DNA of 64,000 nt from UBA8752 sp040261275 (GTDB taxonomy: Bacteria; Bacteroidota; Bacteroidia; Flavobacteriales_D; Sanyastnellaceae). Shown here piece by piece: positions 28,579 through 38,400 of the stretch (the first letter of the stretch is position 1; each line of letters begins with the position of its first letter). Both the position numbers and the translations under genes were made by a program. The notes beneath the pieces were generated by a model. That model was not told the DNA's origin. It did not search any database and was given only the letters and a program-made list of their open reading frames with translations. The stretch is from NCBI GenBank assembly GCA_040261275.1, contig JBDQOI010000012.1, positions 7,264 through 71,263 of the forward strand, given 5' to 3'.

Positions 28579-29865
28579 GTGTCACGCCAGCGCATCCGTC
28601 TGTTGATTCTAACCGGTCTCATTTCCATCGGTGGGACACTTGCGCTCCAGTTGACGTGGCTCCGACAGGCGGTGGATCTTCAGGAGCGCGAGTTCAGCGA
28701 TCGCGTGGTCACGGCCATGACAGGGGTCGTGGAGAATATCCAATCCATGCGGGGAGACAGTGCCCTGGTTGAGCCTGTCCGGCAGGCTTCATCCAACTAC
28801 TTCATTGCGAACATCAACGATACGCTGCATCCCTTTTTACTGGAGGCACTGCTCCGTGAGTCCTTCGAGGGCGCCTCGCTTTCCACCGACTTTGAATACG
28901 CCATCTACGACTGTTTCAGCGACAGCATACTCTATGGAGGCCGTATGGGACACAGCACCGATGGGTCCACGCCCCGATTTGACCGGGACGGGCATTACTT
29001 CGGCATCCGATTTCCAGAAAGACGGGGTGAAATCCTGATGTCCCTTGACCGTTGGCTGATGGCGAGCCTGCTCCAATTGCTGGTCCTGGGGACCTTCGTC
29101 TACGCGGTGGTGATTGTATTGCGACAGAAAAGACTCTCGGAAGTCCGGGACGATTTCATCAACAATATGACCCACGAGTTCAAGACCCCCATCGCCTCTA
29201 TTGAATCGGGCGCCCAATTGCTGCGCCGCGATGAAATCGGGTCGGATACAGCCTCGCGTCACAAGTACCTCGATCTCATCCTGGCCGAAAACAAGCGCAT
29301 GCAGCGACAGGTGGAAAAAGTGATGGAGATTGCCACATTGGATGGCAAAGTGCAGCGCCTTTCCAAGGAGCCGATTGATGTCAGAAGTTGGGTAGAGGAA
29401 AGTGTGGCGGCCTTCCGACCGTCCGTAGACTTGGCCCAAGGGCAGCTACAAATGACGGTGGATGAGAACAATGTGCCGGAGGACGGCCCAGCCGGATTGT
29501 TCGTCACGGGCGATCGCACCCACCTTGATGGGGTATTGAGCAATCTGCTCGACAATGCGCTTCAACACCGGGGTGAACACCCCCCGAAGCTGCATGTAGA
29601 ACTCGGCTTCGACCCCACTCGAGGGGGACGATGCAGGGTGTCGGTCACCGACGGCGGCCCGGGCATTCCCGAGGAGCATCGAGAGCGCATTTTTGAAAGG
29701 TTCCACCGCGTGCCCTCCGGTGATCGTCACGATGTGAAAGGCTTCGGATTGGGGCTGCATTACGTCCGCACCATCGTGGAAGCACATGGGGGGACGGTCG
29801 CCTGCAACGCCGCGCCCGGAGGAGGCAGCACATTCACGGTCCACCTCCCTGTGCTTTCGAAATGA
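28579..29865 (+). CDS. Sensor histidine kinase
   Basis: The 428-residue kinase has an N-terminal membrane segment (LLILTGLISIGGTLALQL), a periplasmic region of about 120 residues, a second segment near residue 160 (LLQLLVLGTFVYAVVIVL) and a HisKA box NNMTHEFKTPIAS. The ATPase has an N box LLDNALQH, G1 VTDGGPGIP and G2 GFGLGLHYV. Translation starts at GTG, with TAAACTTG ending 5 nt upstream. It overlaps its regulator by 4 nt. It resembles Bacteroides RprX, but the signal is unknown. Confidence 0.93.
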   Translation: MSRQRIRLLILTGLISIGGTLALQLTWLRQAVDLQEREFSDRVVTAMTGVVENIQSMRGDSALVEPVRQASSNYFIANINDTLHPFLLEALLRESFEGASLSTDFEYAIYDCFSDSILYGGRMGHSTDGSTPRFDRDGHYFGIRFPERRGEILMSLDRWLMASLLQLLVLGTFVYAVVIVLRQKRLSEVRDDFINNMTHEFKTPIASIESGAQLLRRDEIGSDTASRHKYLDLILAENKRMQRQVEKVMEIATLDGKVQRLSKEPIDVRSWVEESVAAFRPSVDLAQGQLQMTVDENNVPEDGPAGLFVTGDRTHLDGVLSNLLDNALQHRGEHPPKLHVELGFDPTRGGRCRVSVTDGGPGIPEEHRERIFERFHRVPSGDRHDVKGFGLGLHYVRTIVEAHGGTVACNAAPGGGSTFTVHLPVLSK

Positions 29866-30560
29866 CCTCGCCTCCTCCTCATATCCTGATTGTGGAAGAC
29901 GACCCGGCATTGGGACTGTTGCTTCATGACTTGCTGCGGCTTGAAGGGTTCAAGGCCACTTTGGTTCGCGACGGTAAGGAGGCGCTGCCCACGTTTCATT
30001 CGGGACGCTTTGACCTGGCCCTCTTGGACGTGATGTTGCCGGGAAGGGATGGATTCGAACTGACCTCCGACTTGAGAAAGGTGGCACCGGGATTGCCCAT
30101 TGTTCTCCTCACGGCCCGAGGGAGGGTTGAAGACCGTGTCCACGGATTGAAATGCGGGGCAGATGATTACGTCACAAAACCCTTCGATAACGAAGAGCTT
30201 CTGTTGCGGATCCGCTCCGTTATGAAACGCAGCAGCGGCTCCATGACTACCCCGAGTACTCTCCAAATCGGACGCCTTTCTTTTGACTCTGAGTCCTACG
30301 AATTGACCTCTCCCGATGGAAAGAAGCGACTGACTCCCAAAGAAGGAGACGTCCTGAAGATTCTCATGCAACGCGCCGGTCGTACCACGGAGCGGGATCT
30401 CATTTGCAAAATCGTGTGGGGTGAATCGGGGTATTTCGTCGGGCGAAGTATGGACGTCTACATCACCCGCCTGCGCAAAATTCTCAAGGCAGACCCCGAT
30501 GTTTCCTTGGAGACATTGCACGGTGTAGGGTTCAGGCTGGACGGGCCCGACGCATCGTAA
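29862..30560 (+). CDS. OmpR-family response regulator
   Basis: The 232-residue protein has an N-terminal receiver (acidic pair EDD, phosphoacceptor Asp in LALLDVMLPG, Lys in VTKPFDN) and a C-terminal winged helix (RLTPKEGDVLKILMQ, SMDVYITRLRKIL, LHGVGFRLD). It should be phosphorylated by the kinase whose gene it overlaps by 4 nt, and bind DNA as a dimer. Targets are not evident. Confidence 0.94.
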   Translation: MTSPPPHILIVEDDPALGLLLHDLLRLEGFKATLVRDGKEALPTFHSGRFDLALLDVMLPGRDGFELTSDLRKVAPGLPIVLLTARGRVEDRVHGLKCGADDYVTKPFDNEELLLRIRSVMKRSSGSMTTPSTLQIGRLSFDSESYELTSPDGKKRLTPKEGDVLKILMQRAGRTTERDLICKIVWGESGYFVGRSMDVYITRLRKILKADPDVSLETLHGVGFRLDGPDAS

Positions 30561-30566
30561 AATCGA

Positions 30567-32564
30567 TCAAGGACAGACCAAACCGAAGAAGGACAGGACG
30601 TCCAAAATGTCAGAGACCCCAACCATGCCATCAAAATCGAGGTCTTGGGGACAATTGTTACCCTCATCCCATTCGCAGGAGCCATCGTCAAAGAAGGCAT
30701 TGGCGTCGTAATTGACTGCTTCAGAAGAGGTGCAACCCACCCAAGGACCCGGGCCGCAGCGCTCGTCATCTTCCGCAAATGGGCTGAATGAGGGGTCATC
30801 GGGATGGGTGCAGCCGGGGCATGATGACGCAGGCAATCCGAAACAGGAGCGCTGCTCGTCCAGTGGCTCGACTACGGGCCAAAGCAGGGACAGCGACCGA
30901 TCGACAGAATCGACCTCGGTGCCCGTTGCATAGTGATAGGTCCAATCTCCATTACCCAGCGAGAGTGTCGCTTTCCAGGTTCCAAATCCACCGGGAACCA
31001 TGGCGTATGGTGCTCCCTCCATAAAGATGATCATGCTCGATGGGGCCGGTGACAGCGTCGAAGCATCCACCCTGAAATCGACGAAATATTGACACGAGCC
31101 ATCGTCCACATCCGAAAAGGCGCAGGGGTCGAAATTCAGCGCCGCTGGATCCGAGCATCCAATGGGCGTGCCGGGGCTGGGCAAAACGCCCGCACAACCG
31201 CAGTTCCCTTGTATCTGATCGCCAATGGTGCAGGGATTGCCATCGTTGCAAGGGTCTCCAGTCGAAAAGCAGAAATCATTCAAAACGGCGTCGGAATCGA
31301 AGTTGCAAGCATCAGAATTTGTGCAGCCCTGAATGAGTGGAATCGTTTCAGCAGGCACTTTCCGCGCCCGATAGGAAAAGTGATTTTCAGGGAAATGAAT
31401 TTGACCCAAGAGATTTCCAGCTACATCGTACTCAGAGACCATCCCTCCTCCACTCAACTCCGAGGAAGCCGTACCCCACCCGATGAGGGTGCCTCCGGAA
31501 TCGAGGCGCTGGATGCTTCCCTGGGACGCGGCATAATGCCCATCGGGGTGGGGCCACTCTTGGACCTGTACGAGTGAACCGGCCTCCTCGTCAAGGACGT
31601 ACTCCACTCCCCTTGAAACCATGGGCATCGCTCCCGTTGCATTGTCAAATAGCAAGAGGTGGTTATTGGGCAGCAAATGCGCATCATGGGGATGCCGAAA
31701 CGCGTTCAGCGGATCGTCGAAAGCAAAATCCGACATCGGTCCACCCGCAACCCAAACCAATTCTCCGGTCAATCGATTGATGCGGACAACAGCATCCATA
31801 TTCCTGAGGCAGAGGAGAACATCTCCGTTTTCCAGCGTCTGGAAGGCGTTGTGATGATAAGCATCGAGGAGCGATGCATTCCAGTTGCAGTGGGTGCACC
31901 AAGTAGGGGGAATGTGATCAGAAGCCCGCCAGAACCACAGGATGTTTCCGAGGGCATCCTGTTCCTGAATCAAGCAATCAATCAAGGAGCGAGTTGAGTC
32001 TTGTGGGTCGGGTAAACTGTCCGCCAGCGTGACCGTAACGATTTCCTTTCCGAGCAACAAGCGGTGGCCATCCTCAAGCAACTCCAAGTCGTGATAGTCC
32101 GCTTCGGCTCCTAAAAATTCAATGGGCTCAAGAACTTGAAAGGAGCTATCCAGCTTTTCCCAAACACCGGTCAGGGTGGAAAACCAGGCCAGACTCCCAT
32201 CGGGATGATGGTCGAAATTGAAACCTCGGAACGGGTTCAACTCATTGAGCAGAACTGTCCCGTCCTGCGCCACTACAATGGGATAGGTCTCGTTGGAACT
32301 GAACCGAGGGGATGCAATGATTTCGCCGGCTGTGAACTGAACGCCCGGCTCAAAAATGACTTCCATCGAAAGTCCCGAATTGACTTGAGACATCAATAAA
32401 GCCGGCATCACGGTGACCACGAGTACGGGTAACATCCCACGAAGAAATGCGCACAAAAAATACTTTACCCCCGCTCGAAACTGTTCTAAGGGTGCACCTT
32501 GCCGCAAACACTGGGCAATGGAAAGTAGGGGGGTTGGCAGCATTGGGTTTTTTGTGTAACTCAC
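30567..32564 (-). CDS. Secreted arylsulfotransferase-like protein with Cys-rich modules and a dockerin-like end
   Basis: The product is up to 665 residues. After a signal segment (MLPVLVVTVMPALLMSQ) comes a repeat-propeller region with HHPDGSLAWFS, DYHDLELLEDGHRLLLGKE, DAYHHNAFQTLENGDVLL and FRHPHDAHLLPNNHLLLFDN. This resembles the arylsulfotransferase (ASST) family; enzymatic activity is unproven. Then follow degenerate GCTnxxACNFD modules and a Ca-loop ending DLDFDGMVGVSDILDVLSFF. There is no T9SS type A domain. The start is unresolved: a GTG at 32564, or later codons down to ATG 32435 that leave a compact signal peptide. Confidence 0.7.
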   Translation of the reverse strand: MSYTKNPMLPTPLLSIAQCLRQGAPLEQFRAGVKYFLCAFLRGMLPVLVVTVMPALLMSQVNSGLSMEVIFEPGVQFTAGEIIASPRFSSNETYPIVVAQDGTVLLNELNPFRGFNFDHHPDGSLAWFSTLTGVWEKLDSSFQVLEPIEFLGAEADYHDLELLEDGHRLLLGKEIVTVTLADSLPDPQDSTRSLIDCLIQEQDALGNILWFWRASDHIPPTWCTHCNWNASLLDAYHHNAFQTLENGDVLLCLRNMDAVVRINRLTGELVWVAGGPMSDFAFDDPLNAFRHPHDAHLLPNNHLLLFDNATGAMPMVSRGVEYVLDEEAGSLVQVQEWPHPDGHYAASQGSIQRLDSGGTLIGWGTASSELSGGGMVSEYDVAGNLLGQIHFPENHFSYRARKVPAETIPLIQGCTNSDACNFDSDAVLNDFCFSTGDPCNDGNPCTIGDQIQGNCGCAGVLPSPGTPIGCSDPAALNFDPCAFSDVDDGSCQYFVDFRVDASTLSPAPSSMIIFMEGAPYAMVPGGFGTWKATLSLGNGDWTYHYATGTEVDSVDRSLSLLWPVVEPLDEQRSCFGLPASSCPGCTHPDDPSFSPFAEDDERCGPGPWVGCTSSEAVNYDANAFFDDGSCEWDEGNNCPQDLDFDGMVGVSDILDVLSFFGLVCP

Positions 32565-32594
32565 ATCTAAAATACGGAATTAACTCCACTAATC

Positions 32595-33161
32595 ATGTTT
32601 TTTAATCGCTCAAAAATATTCCGCGTCTTTTGTTTGGCCGTGATGGGTTGGCTCATGGCTGGCGGCGGCTTCGGCGAAATGAATCGCGTCCATGCCCAAA
32701 TGGGAAAAACGGCATTGGACCGATTTGATGTGGTCAATGTGGGATTGGGAATGAGCAATCGGGGGTTGCCGATTTTCATCGAGCTCGAGCAGAGTTTGGA
32801 CGACCATATCTCTGCAGGATTGCTCGCGAGCTACCGCAGCTATCGGGAAGGGGGAGCTTCCGGAACCTGGCAGCACCAGTTTGTCGGAATTGGGGCCCAG
32901 GGCCATTACCACTTCACTGAAATTGTCCCGCCGCCCTTCGACTTTTTTGCAGGCCTGACCCTCGCGTGGTACACGCACAACTTCCGTTGGGTCGGAGGAG
33001 CTGTGGAACCCTTCAGTTACACCGGAAATGTCGTTGGAGGGCTTCAATTGGCGGCTCATTTGGGAGGCCGATACACCTACAAGGACTGGACTTTCTTCAC
33101 TCAACTGACGGGGGGCTCGCTGTTGAGTGGATACACATTCGGCCTTTCCATCCCCCTGTGA
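32595..33161 (+). CDS. Putative outer-membrane protein
   Basis: The 188-residue protein has a signal peptide ending near VHAQ. Alternating hydrophobic and aromatic strands (HISAGLLASYRSYR, FDFFAGLTLAWYTHNFRW, YKDWTFFTQLTGGSLLSGYTFGLSI) suggest a small beta-barrel. No family is recognised. It shares TGATG with the next gene, so they form a pair and are probably co-translated. Confidence 0.65.
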   Translation: MFFNRSKIFRVFCLAVMGWLMAGGGFGEMNRVHAQMGKTALDRFDVVNVGLGMSNRGLPIFIELEQSLDDHISAGLLASYRSYREGGASGTWQHQFVGIGAQGHYHFTEIVPPPFDFFAGLTLAWYTHNFRWVGGAVEPFSYTGNVVGGLQLAAHLGGRYTYKDWTFFTQLTGGSLLSGYTFGLSIPL

Positions 33162-33925
33162 TGAGGCCCTTCTCCGCCATGTTCCTGGCCTTGGTTCTCC
33201 TGGGGCATTTCAGAGCAGAAGGCCAATCCCAAGAAGTGAAACCCAAGGTTTGGTCGCCAGGATATCAAGCGGCTATCCATGTTGGCGGGCAGGTTCCCGC
33301 AGGTCCATTGGCCAATCGTTTCGGCCCTTCGAACACCGTGGGACTGTCAGCTTACCGCATAGCGGAATCGGGGTGGAGATGGGGGTGCCATTATCGGTTC
33401 CAGACCGGATCAGAAGTTCGGGAGCCCGGGCTGCTCGGAAATTTGACGGACCCCAGCGGTTTGTTGGTGGACAACGAAGGGCGCATCGCCCTGGTCACCC
33501 CACAGCAAAGGGGCACGGTGTTGGCGTTTTCCGTGGGTCGCCTGCTCACGGCCAGTGCATTCCGCGAAGGTTCAGGATGGCTGGCCGAATTGGCTTTCGG
33601 GTTTTGGGAGCACAAGGTGCATTTTCAGAATCGAGGGAATCGAATTACCCAATTGGAGGAGCCCTATCTCGCTGGATATGACCGACTTACTGGCGGGTGG
33701 ATGATCGCACCGCGCTTTGGTTATTCTCACGATGCGCGCAACGGGCTTGTGCGTTTCCAGGCGGGTTTGGAGGCCATGTTTGGTCGATTGCAACCCAACC
33801 GAACTTGGAATGTGGACACCATGACGACGGATGCTGGCCCTCGAGCGGACCGAACCGTGGGCCTGTTTGCAGCTTGGATTTTGAGGTTGAAGGCCCGATC
33901 GACGGAAGTGGATTACTATCACTGA
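33161..33925 (+). CDS. Secreted or outer-membrane protein of unknown function
   Basis: The 254-residue protein has a signal peptide (MRPFSAMFLALVLLGHF) and a beta-rich body with many Trp, Tyr and Gly, ending FAAWILRLKARSTEVDYYH. The pattern suggests a barrel of about ten strands. It is translationally coupled to the preceding putative barrel, so they may function together. No homologous family is recognised. Confidence 0.6.
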   Translation: MRPFSAMFLALVLLGHFRAEGQSQEVKPKVWSPGYQAAIHVGGQVPAGPLANRFGPSNTVGLSAYRIAESGWRWGCHYRFQTGSEVREPGLLGNLTDPSGLLVDNEGRIALVTPQQRGTVLAFSVGRLLTASAFREGSGWLAELAFGFWEHKVHFQNRGNRITQLEEPYLAGYDRLTGGWMIAPRFGYSHDARNGLVRFQAGLEAMFGRLQPNRTWNVDTMTTDAGPRADRTVGLFAAWILRLKARSTEVDYYH

Positions 33926-33950
33926 CTCCATCCCCAACAAACCGAAGACT

Positions 33951-35216
33951 TTGCTCCTTTACCGTTTCGTCCTTCTCCTGCTGCGCTTGGGGCTTCTCGT
34001 CGCAGGGTTGTTCGGGGTGCGCAAGGCGCGCAAAGCGATCCAAGGGCGCAGAGGTTGGTCAAAACGATGGGCATCCGCAGATGTCAAAGCCCGTCAGAAC
34101 GGCCGCAAAGGGAGCTGGATCCACCTCCACTGCGCGTCTTTGGGTGAGTTTGAGCAAGGGGCGGAAGTCATGGCCGCATTGCGAAGACACCAGCCTCAAC
34201 GCCCCATTTTGCTCACGTTCTTCTCGCCCTCTGGTGTGGAGGGTGCATTTGCTCCCGAAGCCGACCACGTGGACTACCTGCCCTTCGATTCTGGCCCCGC
34301 CATGAGGCGGTTTGCATCCACAGTCGAAATTGGGGATTCCATCCTGGTGAAATATGAATTATGGCCGGGGCTCATCCAAGCCCTGCACCGATCCGGAACC
34401 CGGGTTCACTTGGTTGCGGCTCGCTTCGATCATGGTAAGCACCCTTTGAATGCTTCTGGCTTTTTGGTGCGCTCCGCCATGCGCCAATTGACCACCCTGC
34501 AAACCCAGGATATTGCTTCGCGGGATGTCCTTTCTGACTGGGGCTTCGATTCCCTGATGACCGGCGACCCCAGGGTCGATCGGGTTCAGCAGACCCGACG
34601 GATAGAACCGCCTGGCGAGGTAGCCACCGCGCTGACGGCCATGCAAGAATGGGCCAACGGGAGGCGGGTGATCGTGGTGGGCAGTGCTTGGCCACCAGAA
34701 TGGGAATGTCTCCAAGCCATACTCGACGGACACCCGGAGTGGTGCGCATGGGTAGCGCCTCACGAAGTGGATGCTGCCCACGCCCGCCAATGGGGACGGA
34801 CGGAGGGCACCACGACTTTGACAGCGCTGGAAAACCCCGAAATCGCAGCACCCGCTGGAAAGGTGTTGATCATGGATCGTATCGGCATCCTCAAATTCGC
34901 CTACAGGCGGGGCCAGTTTGCCATCGTGGGCGGAGGATGGGGCAAGGGCGTTCACAATACGCTGGAGCCTGCCGCATTTGGACTGCCCGTTCTCTTTGGC
35001 CCAGCCATCGGCGGTTTCCGGGAAATCGATGCCCTGATGGAGGTGGGCGCCGCCCGGATGTGCGCAAACCGTGGCGAATTGACAGCGCATGCCCGACACT
35101 GGATGGAGGATGATGTGAAACTCCAGCATTCCGGTAACGCGGCTCGAACCTGGGTCGATGAGCAATCAGGCGCTGCTGAACGCATTGTGAAGGAGGTTCT
35201 CCGGCACATTCAATAG
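33951..35216 (+). CDS. waaA: 3-deoxy-D-manno-octulosonic acid transferase
   Basis: The 421-residue inner-membrane glycosyltransferase adds Kdo to lipid A precursors. It has an N-terminal membrane anchor, the WIHLHCASLGEFEQG motif (Glu as catalytic base), LVKYELWPGLI and the C-terminal GGGWGKGVHNTLEPAAFG signature. Translation probably starts at TTG 33951, since no ATG is available upstream in frame. With hldD it argues for a Kdo/heptose LPS core. Confidence 0.93.
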   Translation: MLLYRFVLLLLRLGLLVAGLFGVRKARKAIQGRRGWSKRWASADVKARQNGRKGSWIHLHCASLGEFEQGAEVMAALRRHQPQRPILLTFFSPSGVEGAFAPEADHVDYLPFDSGPAMRRFASTVEIGDSILVKYELWPGLIQALHRSGTRVHLVAARFDHGKHPLNASGFLVRSAMRQLTTLQTQDIASRDVLSDWGFDSLMTGDPRVDRVQQTRRIEPPGEVATALTAMQEWANGRRVIVVGSAWPPEWECLQAILDGHPEWCAWVAPHEVDAAHARQWGRTEGTTTLTALENPEIAAPAGKVLIMDRIGILKFAYRRGQFAIVGGGWGKGVHNTLEPAAFGLPVLFGPAIGGFREIDALMEVGAARMCANRGELTAHARHWMEDDVKLQHSGNAARTWVDEQSGAAERIVKEVLRHIQ

Positions 35217-35231
35217 CGCGCAGAGCAAATG

Positions 35232-35260
35232 AAAAAGGCATCCGAAATGGATGCCTTTTC
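35232..35260. terminator. Bidirectional terminator between waaA and tRNA-Gly
   Basis: An 11-bp stem (AAAAGGCATCC with GGATGCCTTTT) closes over a 5-nt loop, with T runs on both strands. It lies 16 nt after the waaA stop and 3 nt from the tRNA-Gly 3' end. Confidence 0.85.
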
Positions 35261-35262
35261 TG

Positions 35263-35335
35263 AGCGAGAAACGAGACTCGAACTCGCGACCCCAACCTTG
35301 GCAAGGTTGTGCTCTACCAACTGAGCTATTCTCGC
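35263..35335 (-). tRNA. tRNA-Gly (anticodon GCC)
   Basis: The 73-nt cloverleaf has a 7-bp acceptor stem (GCGAGAA with TTCTCGC), D arm AGCTCAGTTGGTAGAGC, anticodon stem CAACC/GGTTG around loop TTGCCAA, and T loop GTTCGAGTC. The 3' CCA is not encoded. Confidence 0.95.
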
Positions 35336-35344
35336 TTGGGTCGG

Positions 35345-35374
35345 CGAATTTACACCAAAACTCGGTCCCGCCAA
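35345..35374 (-). promoter_or_regulatory. Promoter of tRNA-Gly
   Basis: The minus strand reads TTG (35372-35374), exactly 19 nt, then TAAATTCG (35345-35352), 9 nt upstream of the mature tRNA 5' end. A tRNA is untranslated, so this shows the TAnnTTCG octamer works as a promoter element and not as a translation signal. Confidence 0.75.
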
Positions 35375-35490
35375 TGCGAGCGAAAACAAATCGACAAAAC
35401 GTGCAACGATATAATAACACCCCTCGTTCTCATTTCACGTTGCATCTTGTAGGACCATTCCGTCAAACTGCCGCAATCCTCAACCAAACC

Positions 35491-38400
35491 ATGAGAACTG
35501 TATTTTTCTTGGCGTTCATCGCCGCTTTTACCCTCGACGGCTTCAGCCAAGTCAAATCAAACACCGCTCCGGCCGAGCGCAATTGTGCGGCCCACGAGAT
35601 GCACGTCCAGATGATGGGACTGGATGCCGCCTATGCCAAACGGCACATGGACATGGAGCAACAAACCGCCGCGTTTGTGTCCGCACGTCAAGAAGCCCGT
35701 GCGAACGGAGCACAGCAGCAACCGGTGGTCATCACCATACCCGTGGTATTCCATGTGATCTACGCCAACGAGACGCAGAACATTCCCGATTCGGAGCTCC
35801 TGGAGCAATTGCAAGTACTCAATGAAGATTTCCGACGCACCAACGCCGACCAGGACAACATCTGGCCGCAGGGAGCGGATACGGAAATCGAGTTCTGCAT
35901 GGCTACGCGGGACCCCAACGGAGCACCGAGCAGCGGCATCCTCCGCGTACCCACTACCGTGTCGAGCTTCGGTTCCAACGACGCCATGAAGTTCACGGCC
36001 CAAGGAGGTTCGGATGCCTGGCCAGCGAGCGAATATTTGAATTACTGGGTGTGCAACCTCGGCGGTGGTCTCTTGGGATATGCTCAATTTCCGGGAGGTC
36101 CCGCGGCAACGGACGGAGTGGTTTGCGGATACCCTTATGTCGGGTTGAACGGTCCCGGAGCCGGCGCCTACAACTTGGGCCGCACGGGAACGCACGAGGT
36201 CGGTCACTGGCTCAATCTCCGCCACATCTGGGGCGATGGCCCCTGTGGCTCGGACGACTTCGTGGCCGACACCCCTGAGTCGGACGGCGCCAACTACGGC
36301 TGTGCCCTCGGCCACATCAGCTGCTCCACGGAAGACATGGTCCAGAACTACATGGACTACTCCGATGACGGGTGCATGAACATCTTCACCCAAGGACAAG
36401 GCGATCGCATGCAAGCCGTCCTGGCTCCCGGAGGGGCACGCGCGAGCATTGCCACTTCCAACGGTTGCCTGCCTGCCGTCCCCGACTTTGATCTCGACGC
36501 CGCCATCATTGCGGTCAATGAGCCCAGTGGCTTCTCATGCTCGACGGAAGTCACGCCTTCCATCACCCTCTTCAACTACGGAGGAACAGTGCTGACTTCA
36601 GCCACCATTACCTACGACATCGACGGCGCCGGAGCCCAGACCTTTGCCTGGACAGGCTCCCTGGAGTTTGGCCAGAGTGAGGACATCACTCTACCCGCCC
36701 AGACGCCCGGCGATGGCAGCCACGTCTTCAATGTGTCCGTTTCCGCTCCTAACGGAGGCGTTGACGAGAACAGTGCCAATGATTCCGGTAGCAGCGACTT
36801 TGCATTGGATTCCCAAGGCGTAGACGTCACCATGACCCTCACCTTGGACAATTACCCGGGTGAAACCACATGGGAGCTGGCGGATGCAGCTGGAACGGTG
36901 GTCTTTTCTGGTGGACCTTACGCCGGTTCAGGCGTGGTCGTGGAGACCGGTTGTGTGGCAGAAGGCTGCTACACCTTAACCGTTTACGACAGCTTTGGCG
37001 ACGGCATGTGCTGTGCCTACGGAACAGGAGGTTATGAATTCGGCATCGGTGGATTGGTGCTGGCCTCGGGAGGCGAATTCGGCTCCAGTGAATCCACAGA
37101 CGTCTGTGTAGGCGATGTCGTACTCGGCTGCACCGACGCCACCGCTTGCAACTACAATCCAGACGCCATCGCGGACGACGGTACTTGTGATTTCAGCTGC
37201 CTCGGCTGCACCGACTCCACCTTCTGCAACTTCAACCCCGACGCTACTGTAGACGATGGAAGCTGCGCGAACGAGGACATCTGTGGTGTGTGTGCCGGAG
37301 ACGGATCCAGCTGCTCGGGTTGCACCGACAGCACTGCCTGCAACTACGACGACGAAGCCACCTTTGACGATGGCACTTGCTATTTCGCTCCTCCTGGAGG
37401 CGTATGCGACTGCTTCACCGATCTCTCCATTACCGAGAGTCTTGCCGGTGGTGTAGCTGGCACGCCTGTCACCTTTGAAGGCAGCGGTGAGGTCACTGGT
37501 TTCGATATCACCCTCGACTACACGAGCAGTGCCGGCAGCTGGGCAGCAGATATGCTTGTGGTCATCACATCACCCAACGGAGATTGCATCGAGTTTGGAG
37601 GGTTCACAAGCACCGTCACTGCAGGATGCACAGATTTGGGAGGTTACACCCTTTGGCCCGCAGGTTGGGCAGTGGATGCCAGTGGCGTTTACACCGCTTC
37701 CATCGACTTGAGTGCTTCCGGATTGACCGGAGACGGGACTTGGAGTGTACAACTTTGGAATGGCTATGCCGCTGGTGGAACGGTGACATATATCGCGGAC
37801 ATCACCGTTCAGGATGTCTGCATCGGCGGTGTGATCAATGGCTGCACCGACCCGACGGCATGCAACTATGATGCGGACGCCACGGCCGACGACGGCTCCT
37901 GTGCGGACTTTGACCTCTGCGGCATCTGCGCCGGAGACAACAGTACCTGCGGGGGCTGCACGGACAGCACAGCCTGCAACTTCGATCCGGCCGTAATCAT
38001 TGATGACGGCTCCTGCGCAGACTTCGACCTTTGCGGCGTGTGTGCTGGAGACAACAGCACCTGCGGTGGTTGCACGGACAGTACCGCCTGCAACTTCGAT
38101 CCGGCCGCGATTGTGGATGACGGATCCTGTATTCTGGATGGCCTGCCCTTCTCTTTAAGCATCCTGCTGGACAATTTTCCCGGTGAAACGACTTGGAGCC
38201 TCACCGATAGCTTAGGTGCATCGATTGCCTCCGGCGGTCCATATGCCGGAGCGGGAACCACTGTTGTGGAGAACTTCTGCGCACCGGAAGGGTGCTACAC
38301 CTTGACCATGTTCGACAGCTTCGGCGACGGCATTTGCTGCTCCTATGGAATCGGCAGCTACGAACTGACGGCGGACGGAGGTGTCGTCGCTTCCGGAGGT

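Noticed and set aside
35251..35490. 80-codon N-terminal extension of the M43 protease
   Set aside because: It would translate through the tRNA-Gly gene and bury the signal peptide. The Met at 35491 begins a standard signal peptide.
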